The notes under the pieces were generated by a model. The model was not told where the DNA came from. It did not search any database and worked only from the letters and a program-made list of their open reading frames with translations. This document shows, piece by piece, positions 1 through 6,916 of a stretch of DNA of 54,317 bases (position 1 is the first letter of the stretch; each line of letters begins with the position of its first letter). The translations under genes were made by a program, and so were the position numbers. The DNA is from Gemmatimonadaceae bacterium (GTDB taxonomy: Bacteria > Gemmatimonadota > Gemmatimonadetes > Gemmatimonadales > Gemmatimonadaceae). Location of the stretch: the NCBI GenBank assembly GCA_020853635.1, contig JADYYN010000092.1, forward strand, positions 1 through 54,317. Direction: 5' to 3'.

Positions 1-107
1 ATGCGCTCGCCGACGCCGAGGTCTTCCAGTTGTGTGACTTGATGTGCGGACGGATCGAAGCCGAGCAGCGCGAGCGCCGCGCGGCGCTCAAGCTTTCGCG
101 CGCCTGA
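1..107 (+). CDS. C-terminal end of a possible ArsR-type regulator (partial)
   Basis: The window opens inside a gene read in the frame beginning at base 3 and ending at TGA 105-107. Only 34 residues are visible (ALADAEVFQLCDLMCGRIEA, then a basic tail). The pattern resembles the last helix of ArsR-type winged-helix repressors, where a phrase like ADxxVFxLCDLxC follows the wing, but this is too short for certainty. Its last 20 bases overlap, tail to tail, the 3' end of the puhE fragment on the other strand. It could equally be the C-terminus of another small helical protein. Confidence 0.4.
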   Translation, partial: ALADAEVFQLCDLMCGRIEAEQRERRAALKLSRA

Positions 108-426
108 GCGCGAGCCCGGTCCATGCGATCCAGCACTGCACTTCGAAACTGAGCGGCTGACGCCAGCCATCCACCGTCGCTTGGCGGTCACCGTTCTCCA
201 TGGCAGCGCGACCGCGCCATGCGACGACGAGTGTGCTCACGCTCACCGCGGCGATGCTCAGTACGAGGAAGAGCGAGTTCACCGGTGGACCGAAGAACTG
301 GCCGAGATACGCTCGATGCGGCGGCCGGAAGTTGGCTGCCGGGTTCTCGACGCCGAAGAACACGTTGAGCTTCGCGAGCTGTTGCACGGCCCAGAAGATC
401 ACCAGTGACCACATGCCCGTACGATT
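88..426 (-). pseudogene. puhE: puhE fragment (photosynthetic complex assembly protein, DUF3623), 5' part missing
   Basis: Read on the minus strand, about 112 residues up to the TGA at 88-90 match the C-terminal half of PuhE, the integral membrane assembly factor of anoxygenic photosynthesis gene clusters. Signature stretches are [20 protein letters not shown], the GVENP turn and a last membrane helix (SLFLVLSIAAVSVSTLVVAW). Homology stops abruptly at the Asn codon 424-426; beyond it the frame runs antisense through pufM. PuhE proteins are normally well over 200 residues, so the 5' half is gone. No start codon or ribosome site exists for the fragment. Family recognition is from memory, not a search. 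Confidence 0.72.
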
Positions 427-953
427 CGCCGCGCCGCGCGTGCCCACGGCATGGGGACGCATCTCGCGTGGGCGTTCGGCTCGGCGATCTTCCTGTACCT
501 CTCGTTCTTCTTCCAGCCGCTGCTCCTCGGGAGCTGGAGCGAGATGGTGCCGTTCGGGATCTTCGCGCACCTCGACTGGACGTCGGCGTTCTCGATCCGC
601 TACGGCAACCTGTACTACAACCCGTTCGATGAGCTCTCGATCGCGTTCCTGTACGGATCGGCGCTGCTGTTCGCGATGCACGGCGCGACCATCCTCGCGG
701 TGAGCCGCCTGGGTGGCGAGCGCGAGATCGAGCAGATCACCGATCGCGGCACGGCGTCCGAGCGCTCGGCGATCTTCTGGCGCTGGACGATGGGCTGGAA
801 CGCGACGATGGAGTCGATCCACCGTTGGGCATGGTGGTTCGCGGTGCTCGTGACGCTCACGGGCGGCGTCGGCATCCTGCTCACCGGCACCGCCGTCGAC
901 ACCTGGTGCCTGTGGGCGGTGAAGCACGGCGTGGCACCGGAGTACCCGGCGCG
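421..953 (+). pseudogene. pufM: pufM fragment (reaction centre M subunit), N-terminal ~140 residues missing
   Basis: About 175 residues match the second half of the M subunit of type-2 photosynthetic reaction centres, from the cytoplasmic turn [12 protein letters not shown] to [13 protein letters not shown]. Visible hallmarks are [43 protein letters not shown] and ATMESIHRW. The non-haem iron ligands (His in AMHGA, Glu in GGEREIEQ, His in ESIHRW) and the accessory-bacteriochlorophyll His (AHLDW) are kept. The special-pair ligand, His M202 in Rhodobacter sphaeroides within NPFHGLS, is Asp here (NPFDELS, codon 628-630). An in-frame TGA at 406-408 and the abutting puhE remnant mark the 5' break. 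At about 950 the sequence passes directly into pufC in another frame. The remaining frame is open, suggesting recent decay. Confidence 0.85.
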
Positions 954-1491
954 GAACATTCGGACGGCAAGGAAATCTACACCAAGGCCGTCGCGCGTCG
1001 TATGATGGCGATGACCCGGAAGCTCAACAGCGAGTGGTCGGAGCACGTCGGGAACACCGGCGTGACCTGCTACACCTGCCGCGTCGGCAAGCCGCTGCCG
1101 AACGGTCTTTGGTTCTACACGATCGAGAACCAGATCCTGCGCCACTATCTCGATGGCGGCGGTGCCAGCGTTCGCCGGCATCCAGATGCTCCGTAACATC
1201 AACACGAACTATCTGGCGCCGCTCGCGCCGGTCTATCATCCGTCGCGCCTCGGCCCGATGGGGGATGCTCCGAAGGCGCAATGCATGACCTGCCACAACG
1301 GGGTCTACAAGCCGCTGTACGGCTTCCAGATGGCCAAGCACTACCCGGCGTTCTGGGGTGGTCGCACGGACTGGACGAGCCCGCTGCCGCCGCCATACAC
1401 GAAGACCATGGCAGCGGTCACGACCGATTCGACGGCGATGGCGGTACCAACGGATACCACTTCGACCGCACGTCCGTCCGGCGGGCGCTGA
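954..1491 (+). pseudogene. pufC: pufC remnant (reaction centre tetrahaem cytochrome), haem 1 and haem 3 regions lost
   Basis: Two pieces of the reaction-centre cytochrome subunit are joined. Piece one (954 to about 1152) gives [25 protein letters not shown] and [18 protein letters not shown], the second-haem segment. Piece two (about 1153-1491, shifted by one frame) gives [17 protein letters not shown] and CMTCHNGVYKPLYG (haem 4, 1282-1296), then a Thr/Ala-rich tail. In the four-haem protein these lie about 100 residues apart with haem 3 between, so that segment is deleted. The signal peptide, lipobox and haem 1 are also missing. In the haem-2 motif the binding His is replaced: CYTCR (Arg codon 1080-1082) instead of CxxCH. 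It cannot make a working cytochrome. Confidence 0.82.
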
Positions 1492-1520
1492 GTACCGGCA
1501 CGGACGCGTCGGCGTGGGAA

Positions 1521-1554
1521 GGGGGCGAAGCGGAGAGGATCCCGCCTCGCCCCC
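1521..1554. terminator. GC-rich hairpin between convergent pufC remnant and lipoprotein gene
   Basis: Arms 1521-1533 and 1542-1554 are complementary at 12 of 13 positions around an 8-base loop. It sits between the pufC remnant on the plus strand and the lipoprotein gene that ends at 1581 on the minus strand, the place for a shared terminator. There is no clear T-run on either side. Confidence 0.45.
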
Positions 1555-1580
1555 TCTCTCGTCAACGGCGTCGAGTCGCG

Positions 1581-2033
1581 CTAGGGGAGCGCAGCGACCC
1601 GGCGCCAGCGGTACGTGGCGAAGCGCGCGGTCGCCTCAAGCTCACCCTCACGGACGCGGAGTTCGGCCGGCTCCGGGACCTCGCATTCCACGTCCGCCGG
1701 ACACGGGATCTGCCGGAGGAGGAACACACCGGATTCCTTGCGCACCGTGATGGGAACCGATGTCTGGACCTCCGTGGGTGGATCGATCTCCGAGGACCAG
1801 CGAAACGTGCTTACCCATGTGCCCGTGCCGTCGTTCGTGACGACGAGGGTATCGGCGAGCAAGCTGATGTGCAGGGTCGGGCTGTCGACGATGAGGGTCG
1901 GCAGGGTCGAGCCGTTCACGGAGACGACGGCGTATCGGCCTGCCTCAACGTTGGGCGGAGCCGCGGCGGTGGGTTCGTGACAGGCGGTCAGGCAGAGCCC
2001 AAAGACGAGCAAGAGACGGGGCGGTATGCGCAT
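1581..2033 (-). CDS. small exported lipoprotein of unknown function
   Basis: A 150-residue protein starting MRIPPRLLLVFGLCLTAC, a classic lipoprotein signal with the lipobox LTAC, so it should be lipidated and held in the outer or inner membrane facing the periplasm. The mature part is predicted mostly beta (GRYAVVSVNG, LHISLLADTLVVTNDGTG) and carries two further Cys (CPADVEC) that could form a disulphide. Such short beta lipoproteins are common in Gemmatimonadota, but I recognise no named family. The start at 2033 is chosen because it begins the signal peptide; the open frame continues upstream without homology. Confidence 0.7.
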   Translation of the reverse strand: MRIPPRLLLVFGLCLTACHEPTAAAPPNVEAGRYAVVSVNGSTLPTLIVDSPTLHISLLADTLVVTNDGTGTWVSTFRWSSEIDPPTEVQTSVPITVRKESGVFLLRQIPCPADVECEVPEPAELRVREGELEATARFATYRWRRVAALP

Positions 2034-2128
2034 AGTGATGTCGGTCTGGGGGTCAGGGAGGACTCCCTCAGATGCGCCATCGCGCGCGCACGACCGACGC
2101 CACACAACACGAACGGAGTCGTCGGCGG

Positions 2129-2644
2129 CTACCTCGGTGCCGCGGCGGCGAGATCGTCGAGATATCCGTCGATGGTGCGTGTGTGCCCCATGATGTACGT
2201 GCTGACGAAACGGAACAGCGCGGAGCGTACCACGCCGTCCTCGCGGATGGTGACCTGCGTGCGGGCGCTGTCGAGCGGGGTGAGGGTGAAAGTCCACTCC
2301 CCGCCGAACGGCAAGGCGTCGGTGTCGATCACGCTCGTGAACTCACGGTCGGGCACGACCTCGCGGAACACGAACGGGATCTCGCCGTTGCTCCCGTGCT
2401 CGACGTAGCGCAGTGCGCCCGCCGGCCGTTCCGTGACGACGATGCGCTTGAGGCCCGCACGCCACGACGGCTGTGCCTCGATGTCTCGTACGATGGACGC
2501 CACGCGCGAGAGCGGTACCGGGATGTCCCGTGTGACCGTTGCCGTGTGCCGTTCGGGCAGGCGACGGCCCACGAGCACGGCGATGATCCCGGTGACGAGC
2601 ACGATCGCGATGAGTGCGCCCACAATGCCGAGTACGATCCTCAT
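2129..2644 (-). CDS. membrane-anchored SRPBCC (START-like) domain protein
   Basis: 171 residues: an N-terminal hydrophobic helix (residues 3-25, VLGIVGALIAIVLVTGIIAV) followed by a soluble SRPBCC/polyketide-cyclase-like fold of about 140 residues (RDIPVPLSRVASIVRDIEAQPSW, the usual opening of this fold, and the long C-terminal helix TIDGYLDDLAA). The fold makes a hydrophobic pocket for lipid-like ligands; no catalytic residues can be named. Its start overlaps the stop of the MarR gene by four bases (ATGA, 2641-2644), so the two are translationally coupled and the regulator probably controls it. Confidence 0.75.
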   Translation of the reverse strand: MRIVLGIVGALIAIVLVTGIIAVLVGRRLPERHTATVTRDIPVPLSRVASIVRDIEAQPSWRAGLKRIVVTERPAGALRYVEHGSNGEIPFVFREVVPDREFTSVIDTDALPFGGEWTFTLTPLDSARTQVTIREDGVVRSALFRFVSTYIMGHTRTIDGYLDDLAAAAPR

Positions 2645-3105
2645 GCGGCGCCTCCGGTGGTCGATGCGCGCAGTTTGGTCGCGGCGGCAGCGAGCGTGGC
2701 GAGTCCGTGCACCGCGCGTTCGCGTTCGTCCGGTGCAAGCTGCTCAAGCAGTGCCGCGACGCGATCGGTGTCGAGGACCGCGTCGCTGCGCAATGCCGCG
2801 CGGCCCTGTGCCGTGAGTCGGAGCCGCCGCCGCCGCTGATCGGCGGCGGCGGCTTCGCTCGTCAGAAGCTCGAGCGACTCGAGGCGTGCGATGTGGGCGC
2901 TCAGTGTGGACTTGGCGATGCCGAGGTGCTCGGCCAGGGGGCCGGCATCGGCGCCGTCGTGCCCGATGTGCGCAAGAATCCCGGACTCGCGGTCGGTGAG
3001 TCCGCTGGCGTGCGGCTGGCCGCGGGTGCGGTGCTCGACATGGCAGGCATGCCAGAGTTTGGGATACGACTGCTGGATGATCTCGACGAGGGTGAAGTCT
3101 GTCAT
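2641..3105 (-). CDS. MarR-family transcriptional regulator
   Basis: 154 residues with the MarR winged-helix layout: dimerising N-terminal helix (EIIQQSYPKLWHACH), then the central winged helix-turn-helix (GLTDRESGILAHIG, PLAEHLGIAKSTLSAHIARLE, wing DQRRRRLRLTAQGRAAL) and a C-terminal dimer helix. MarR proteins repress by binding palindromes and release on binding small ligands. First gene of a two-gene operon with the SRPBCC protein downstream. A 16-bp inverted repeat at 3121-3158, just upstream of the start, is a natural candidate operator. Confidence 0.85.
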   Translation of the reverse strand: MTDFTLVEIIQQSYPKLWHACHVEHRTRGQPHASGLTDRESGILAHIGHDGADAGPLAEHLGIAKSTLSAHIARLESLELLTSEAAAADQRRRRLRLTAQGRAALRSDAVLDTDRVAALLEQLAPDERERAVHGLATLAAAATKLRASTTGGAA

Positions 3106-3120
3106 GCGCGAAGTGTGGGC

Positions 3121-3158
3121 GCGGCCCGATTGTTCGTCAAACCGAACGATCGGGCCGC
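3121..3158. promoter_or_regulatory. 16-bp inverted repeat upstream of marR: candidate operator or attenuator/terminator
   Basis: Arms 3121-3136 and 3143-3158 match at 15 of 16 positions around a 6-base loop (tcaaac). The inner part reads TTCG...CGAA, a form often bound by MarR dimers. It lies 15 bases upstream of the marR start and 33 bases past the end of the preceding minus-strand gene, so it may instead terminate that gene. No T-run follows on the minus strand, which favours an operator. Confidence 0.55.
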
Positions 3159-3191
3159 TGACCCGCGCGTCACGCGAAACTCAGCTGCGCC

Positions 3192-3692
3192 TCACTCGGC
3201 GGCGTCGAGGTGCCACGACGTGTGCACCCAGCGCTTGCCGACGCGCACGAACACCTCGGTCGCGCGGCCCCGGAGATCGCCGCGCGTGCCGTCCTTGGAT
3301 GTGACCACATGATAGCGCGAGAACATCACCACGGTCTCGCCGAAGCGATGGACCTTCGTCGAATCGAACTCGACCGACACGAACACATTCCCATCGGCCT
3401 TGTACTTGGCTGAGGACTCCACGGACTCATCGAGGGACTGCCAGTACTTCGCGCCGGTGCTCATCGCAACGAGCTCCGGTCCGAGTGCGCGACGCAGTGC
3501 GGTGGTGTCGCCGGTGAACCAGTCGACCCAGACAGCGCGACGTTCTTTCTCAAGAGCCTTGAGTTCAGCCGCGGGCAGCGTGGTGGCGACGCGTGGGGCG
3601 GGGCCGGCGGCCGTCTGCGCTGACGCCCGGGTGGTGACGAGGATAAGCGAGGCGGTGACGACGGTGATGCCGAAGAGGACAGCGAACTTCAT
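3192..3692 (-). CDS. exported SnoaL/DUF4440-like (NTF2-fold) protein
   Basis: 166 residues with a Sec signal peptide (MKFAVLFGITVVTASLILV, cleavage near TRASA-QT). The mature part has the cone-like NTF2 fold seen in DUF4440 and SnoaL-like proteins: two N-terminal helices (LKALEKERRAVWVDWFTGDT, ALRRALGPELVAM), then beta strands ending with GKRWVHTSWHLD, the usual last strand. These are small-molecule binders or isomerase-like enzymes; no substrate can be given. It stands alone, followed by the marR unit. Confidence 0.7.
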   Translation of the reverse strand: MKFAVLFGITVVTASLILVTTRASAQTAAGPAPRVATTLPAAELKALEKERRAVWVDWFTGDTTALRRALGPELVAMSTGAKYWQSLDESVESSAKYKADGNVFVSVEFDSTKVHRFGETVVMFSRYHVVTSKDGTRGDLRGRATEVFVRVGKRWVHTSWHLDAAE

Positions 3693-3721
3693 GACGTGCT
3701 CCGGTGATGGTTGCCGGAAGC

Positions 3722-4573
3722 TTAGGTCCGTCGCAGGAGCAGGGCTTGCACTTTCCGTCGTCTTTCATCGGGCGACAGCGCGGTCCAGTCGGCCGCGCGC
3801 ACTCCGAATGCGCGCTGGAACGTCCGGGAGAAATGACTCAGGTGTTCGAAGCCAGCGCGGTAGCAGCTTTCGCTGACGTTCCATCCGTCGGAGCGCAGTG
3901 ATGCGGCGTGGGCGAGGCGCCAGCGAATGACATACTGGTGCGGCGACTCGCCGAGGTATCTGCGGAAGCTATGTGTGAGCCGTGTGCTGGTGAGTCCGAC
4001 CGCTCTCGCCCGTTCGGCGATGCTGCGTCGCGCGGTGGGATCGGCCTCGATCGCTTCGCAGGCCGCGACGATCGCGTCGACATCGGCTGGTCGAGCCGCG
4101 TAGCGTCCGCGGCGAGTGGCGGTGTCGTACCGGAGCGCCTCCACCGTCGCGAGCGCCCAGCGCTCGACGCTGAACGTGTCGGCGTGGCGCACCGCGTCCA
4201 GCAACCGGCGATCGACGTACGCGAGCCGCGGGGTGGCGATCTCGCGTGCGGGCCACTCGGCGTCGGCCCACGTGGACTCTATCGCCGTGGCGGCGTCGGA
4301 TTCGAAACTGACTGAGAGACAGGTGTCCGTCGGGCACTCCTCGTGATGCATGCACCGAAACCGCTCGCCGGGGCGCGACAGCAGGACGCTACCGCGACGA
4401 AGTGTGCGCCGCACAGCACCGTGCGTGACGGTGAAGCTCCCGGCGTGCACGAACGCGACCGCCCACCGCGTCGACGTCTCCTCGTCCGGGTCGGTGTGGA
4501 CCTCGTGTGGAGCGTGGTCGAAGCGGTTGACGTGAATATCGGCGGTGGTGAGGACGGCGTGGTAGCGGTTCAC
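3722..4573 (-). CDS. AraC-family transcriptional regulator
   Basis: 283 residues. The N-terminal ~130 form a cupin-like sensor domain (AVAFVHAGSFTVTHGAVRRT, LRRGSVLLSRPGERFRC). The C-terminal ~100 carry the double helix-turn-helix of AraC/XylS regulators (ERARAVGLTSTRLTHSFRRY, GESPHQYVIRWRLAHAASLR, and the second HTH with CYRAGFEHLSHFSRTFQRAFG). A Cys-rich spot (CMHHEECPTDTC, about residues 74-85) in the sensor domain is unusual and might sense oxidants or metals. The glyoxalase-type gene that often accompanies such regulators is here only a stub (4603-4686). Confidence 0.88.
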   Translation of the reverse strand: MNRYHAVLTTADIHVNRFDHAPHEVHTDPDEETSTRWAVAFVHAGSFTVTHGAVRRTLRRGSVLLSRPGERFRCMHHEECPTDTCLSVSFESDAATAIESTWADAEWPAREIATPRLAYVDRRLLDAVRHADTFSVERWALATVEALRYDTATRRGRYAARPADVDAIVAACEAIEADPTARRSIAERARAVGLTSTRLTHSFRRYLGESPHQYVIRWRLAHAASLRSDGWNVSESCYRAGFEHLSHFSRTFQRAFGVRAADWTALSPDERRRKVQALLLRRT

Positions 4574-4602
4574 GACTTTGGTGGCGACGGGGCGAGCGTA
4601 CC

Positions 4603-4686
4603 CTACATCTGTGGATAATGCGCGAACGACACGTGCGAGGTGACATCTCGCCCCGCGATCTCGAAGTACACGATGGGAGCTGGCAT
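4603..4686 (-). pseudogene. 5' stub of a glyoxalase/VOC-family gene
   Basis: A 27-residue frame beginning MPAPIVYFEIAGRD, the typical first strand of vicinal-oxygen-chelate (glyoxalase-like) proteins, then losing similarity and stopping at 4603-4605. VOC proteins of this kind are about 120 residues, so nearly all of the gene has been deleted. It lies directly upstream of the araC gene on the same strand, an arrangement in which VOC genes are often found. It may instead be a chance short frame. Confidence 0.4.
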
Positions 4687-4712
4687 GGTCGCTGACTCGG
4701 GGTTGGCGTGGA

Positions 4713-5249
4713 TCACGCGCGCGCGAGCGACTCGGTCCGACGTCGCCGACTGAGGGCGAAGGCGGTCACGAGCGTGATGAGCAGGCCGACCGGCAAGGGC
4801 TCGATGAGCGTGATGGCGACGTTGACCCATGGCTTCTTGTAGCTGACGAGGAACTTGGCGATCTCCTCCTTCTGCTTGGCGATCTCCTCGGCGCTGGCGC
4901 CCTTCTTCTTCAGGCTCTCCTCAGTGGCGACGATCATCTTCTCACCGATGGTGGGGTCGAGCTTGTAGAAAATCAGTTCCCACGTCGCCACGTAACACGC
5001 GGACGCGATGAGCGTGATGAGCAGGCCGACGGTGAACGCTCGGCCGAACGAGACCTGCCCGCCGGCGACGTTATCCCGGTAGGTCCGCACGCCGACGTAG
5101 ATCATAAGGAAGGCCAGGACCATCGTGGTGTACCCGATGATCATGCCGTTGTCGATGCCGATCTGCTCCTGGAAGGGCAGGGTGATCAGCATCATGGCCG
5201 AGAGGATCGCACCCGCGATCAACCCGAAGGTCAGAACGATCTTGCGCAT
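4713..5249 (-). CDS. DUF4199 integral membrane protein
   Basis: 178 residues with four likely membrane helices (about 5-25, 37-55, 72-95 and 148-168) and a charged, helix-forming loop of about 45 residues (EESLKKKGASAEEIAKQKEEIA) between helices 3 and 4. This arrangement is that of DUF4199 proteins, which have no established function. In this clade they are commonly next to small membrane-anchored LuxR-type regulators, as here (5365-5811, same strand, 115 bases upstream). Confidence 0.78.
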   Translation of the reverse strand: MRKIVLTFGLIAGAILSAMMLITLPFQEQIGIDNGMIIGYTTMVLAFLMIYVGVRTYRDNVAGGQVSFGRAFTVGLLITLIASACYVATWELIFYKLDPTIGEKMIVATEESLKKKGASAEEIAKQKEEIAKFLVSYKKPWVNVAITLIEPLPVGLLITLVTAFALSRRRRTESLARA

Positions 5250-5317
5250 ACCGACTCCAAGTAGGTGGTGGAGCGCAGATTCTAGCCGGGGTCAGCCCGA
5301 CCGCGCGTCACCAGAAA

Positions 5318-5361
5318 GGGTGATTCTGCGGACTTTCGACGAAAATCACCCGAAAGTCGGG
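5318..5361. repeat. interleaved inverted repeats in the leader of the DUF4199 gene
   Basis: Two perfect 8-bp dyads are interlocked: GGGTGATT (5318-5325) with AATCACCC (5344-5351), and GACTTTCG (5331-5338) with CGAAAGTC (5351-5358). The order A-B-A'-B' is the topology of a pseudoknot in RNA. A third option, CCCGA/TCGGG (5349-5353/5357-5361, 3-base loop), competes with both. They fill the gap between luxR and the DUF4199 gene, so they could be a dyad operator or an RNA switch. Confidence 0.5.
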
Positions 5362-5364
5362 CCC

Positions 5365-5811
5365 CTAAGGGATCAGGCGGAGCGATTTGCCGAGCTGGAC
5401 CGCTTGGGTCCGCCGGCGCGCTCCAAGCTTGTCGAAGACGCGACTGGAGTGGGTCTTGACGGTATTCTCGCTCACGAAGACCCGTTCGGCGATCTCCTTG
5501 TTGCTCAGGCCGTCGGCCATGAGCTGGAGGATCTCCAGTTCGCGCGGGGTGAGGCCGAGGGCGTCGACCTTGCGGTCGTCCCGGACGAAGGGCGCGGACT
5601 CGTTGATCACGACCTCGCGGACGACGATCGTCTCCTTGGGTCGCGTGAGGCGCAGACCGAGCCAGATCCCCAGTCCCGCGAAGATCGCGGCGATGAGTCC
5701 GCCGTAGATCTCGAAGGAGTGTTCGATGACCAGCCAGCGATACTCGATGAACTGCAGCGCCGCGATGAGGACGCCGGCGAGCAGGCCGTAGAGGAGGACG
5801 TGGCGGCGCAT
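5365..5811 (-). CDS. membrane-anchored LuxR-type transcriptional regulator
   Basis: 148 residues: two N-terminal membrane helices (residues 6-26 and 36-54), a short linker, then a LuxR/GerE helix-turn-helix at residues 86-148 ([20 protein letters not shown], then [20 protein letters not shown]). It lacks a receiver domain, so DNA binding would take place from the membrane. Start 5811 is chosen because it opens the first hydrophobic helix. Probably regulates or is regulated by the DUF4199 protein downstream, whose leader has dyad sequences. Confidence 0.82.
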   Translation of the reverse strand: MRRHVLLYGLLAGVLIAALQFIEYRWLVIEHSFEIYGGLIAAIFAGLGIWLGLRLTRPKETIVVREVVINESAPFVRDDRKVDALGLTPRELEILQLMADGLSNKEIAERVFVSENTVKTHSSRVFDKLGARRRTQAVQLGKSLRLIP

Positions 5812-5915
5812 GCCTGCAATTCTATGCGTGGCCGGGGGTGGTGGAAACACCTCTGGCCGACTCCGCGTGGGCGAGACATTCTTTCGACGATGACACGTGA
5901 CATGAGGGAAGACGC

Positions 5916-6911
5916 ATGAGTCACCCGGCATCGTGGCGCCTGTGCGCACGTCGGCTGCTCGCCGTCAGCGGACTACTGACGGGCGCGTGCTCGTCGTCGA
6001 TCGGCGCACCGCCCTTCGGTCGGGCGGTGACCGACCCGCAGCAAGCGGTGATCGAGACCGGCGATATCCCGCGCTATTGGGAGGCGGTGGATTCCGGTGG
6101 CACCGCGGCGGACTTCGATCGGCTCTATCTCGCCCGTGCGTCTGCGGGACTCCGTGAGTTCACGCGACTGCGTCAGCTCAACGGCACCGCGCTCGCTCAA
6201 GTCCGCTCGGCGGTTCCCAACTATCTCAACTCGATCCGCGCGACGAGCCTCGCGCTCGGGAGCGACACCGCGGTCGCCAACGGGATCCGTCGCAACTACG
6301 CCGTGATGCAGCAGCGGTATGCGGATGCGATCTTCCCGCCGTTGACGTTCCTGTTCGGGCGATTCTCGACCGGCGGCACGGTGGGCGACGCCGGCATCCT
6401 GATCGGGGCGGAGTTCTATGCCAAAGCGCCTACCTCGCCGACGCAGGAACTCAACGCATTCGCGAGAGCGAACATTCGCCCCGCCGACAGCGTGACGATC
6501 ATCGTCGCGCACGAGCATGTGCATGTCCTGCAGTCGGCCGCACAAGGCCTGATGTCGCACGCCAACAAGACGCTGCTGGAGATGTCACTGCTCGAGGGGT
6601 CGGCGGACTTCGTCGGAGAACTCGTCTCCGGGGGCAACATCAACGCTGGACTGCACGCGTGGGCGTTGGCCCGCGAAGACTCGTTGTGGACCGCGTTCCG
6701 ATCCGTCATGCACGGTCGGAACTATGCGGAGTGGCTCTACAATCAACAGAACGCCACGCCGACCCATCCTGGCGACCTCGGCTATTTCATCGGCTATCGG
6801 ATCGCGAAGGCATACTATGATTCGACGCCGGACAAGACGGCCGCGCTGCGTGCGATCATCACGATGTCGGATGCGTCGGCGTTCGTCACGGCGAGCGGAT
6901 ACGCGCCGTAG
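5916..6911 (+). CDS. lipoprotein with zinc-protease-like HExxH-type motif
   Basis: 331 residues with a lipoprotein signal ([12 protein letters not shown], lipobox LTGAC). The mature domain contains AHEHVHVLQ, an HExxH-like zinc site (H-E-H-V-H), followed about 30 residues later by [12 protein letters not shown], whose Glu fits the third zinc ligand of gluzincin-like peptidases; this resembles DUF2268 and GldB-related families. No substrate is known. A good ribosome site (GAGGGA, 5904-5909) lies 6 bases before the ATG. Divergent from luxR with a 104-base shared upstream region; its 3' end is 5 bases from the end of the convergent kinase gene. Confidence 0.72.
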   Translation: MSHPASWRLCARRLLAVSGLLTGACSSSIGAPPFGRAVTDPQQAVIETGDIPRYWEAVDSGGTAADFDRLYLARASAGLREFTRLRQLNGTALAQVRSAVPNYLNSIRATSLALGSDTAVANGIRRNYAVMQQRYADAIFPPLTFLFGRFSTGGTVGDAGILIGAEFYAKAPTSPTQELNAFARANIRPADSVTIIVAHEHVHVLQSAAQGLMSHANKTLLEMSLLEGSADFVGELVSGGNINAGLHAWALAREDSLWTAFRSVMHGRNYAEWLYNQQNATPTHPGDLGYFIGYRIAKAYYDSTPDKTAALRAIITMSDASAFVTASGYAP

Positions 6912-6916
6912 GCGGA

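Noticed and set aside
200..703. Plus-strand 167-residue frame over the puhE/pufM junction
   Set aside because: Arg/Ser-rich shadow with no similarity; the puhE and pufM frames explain the region better.
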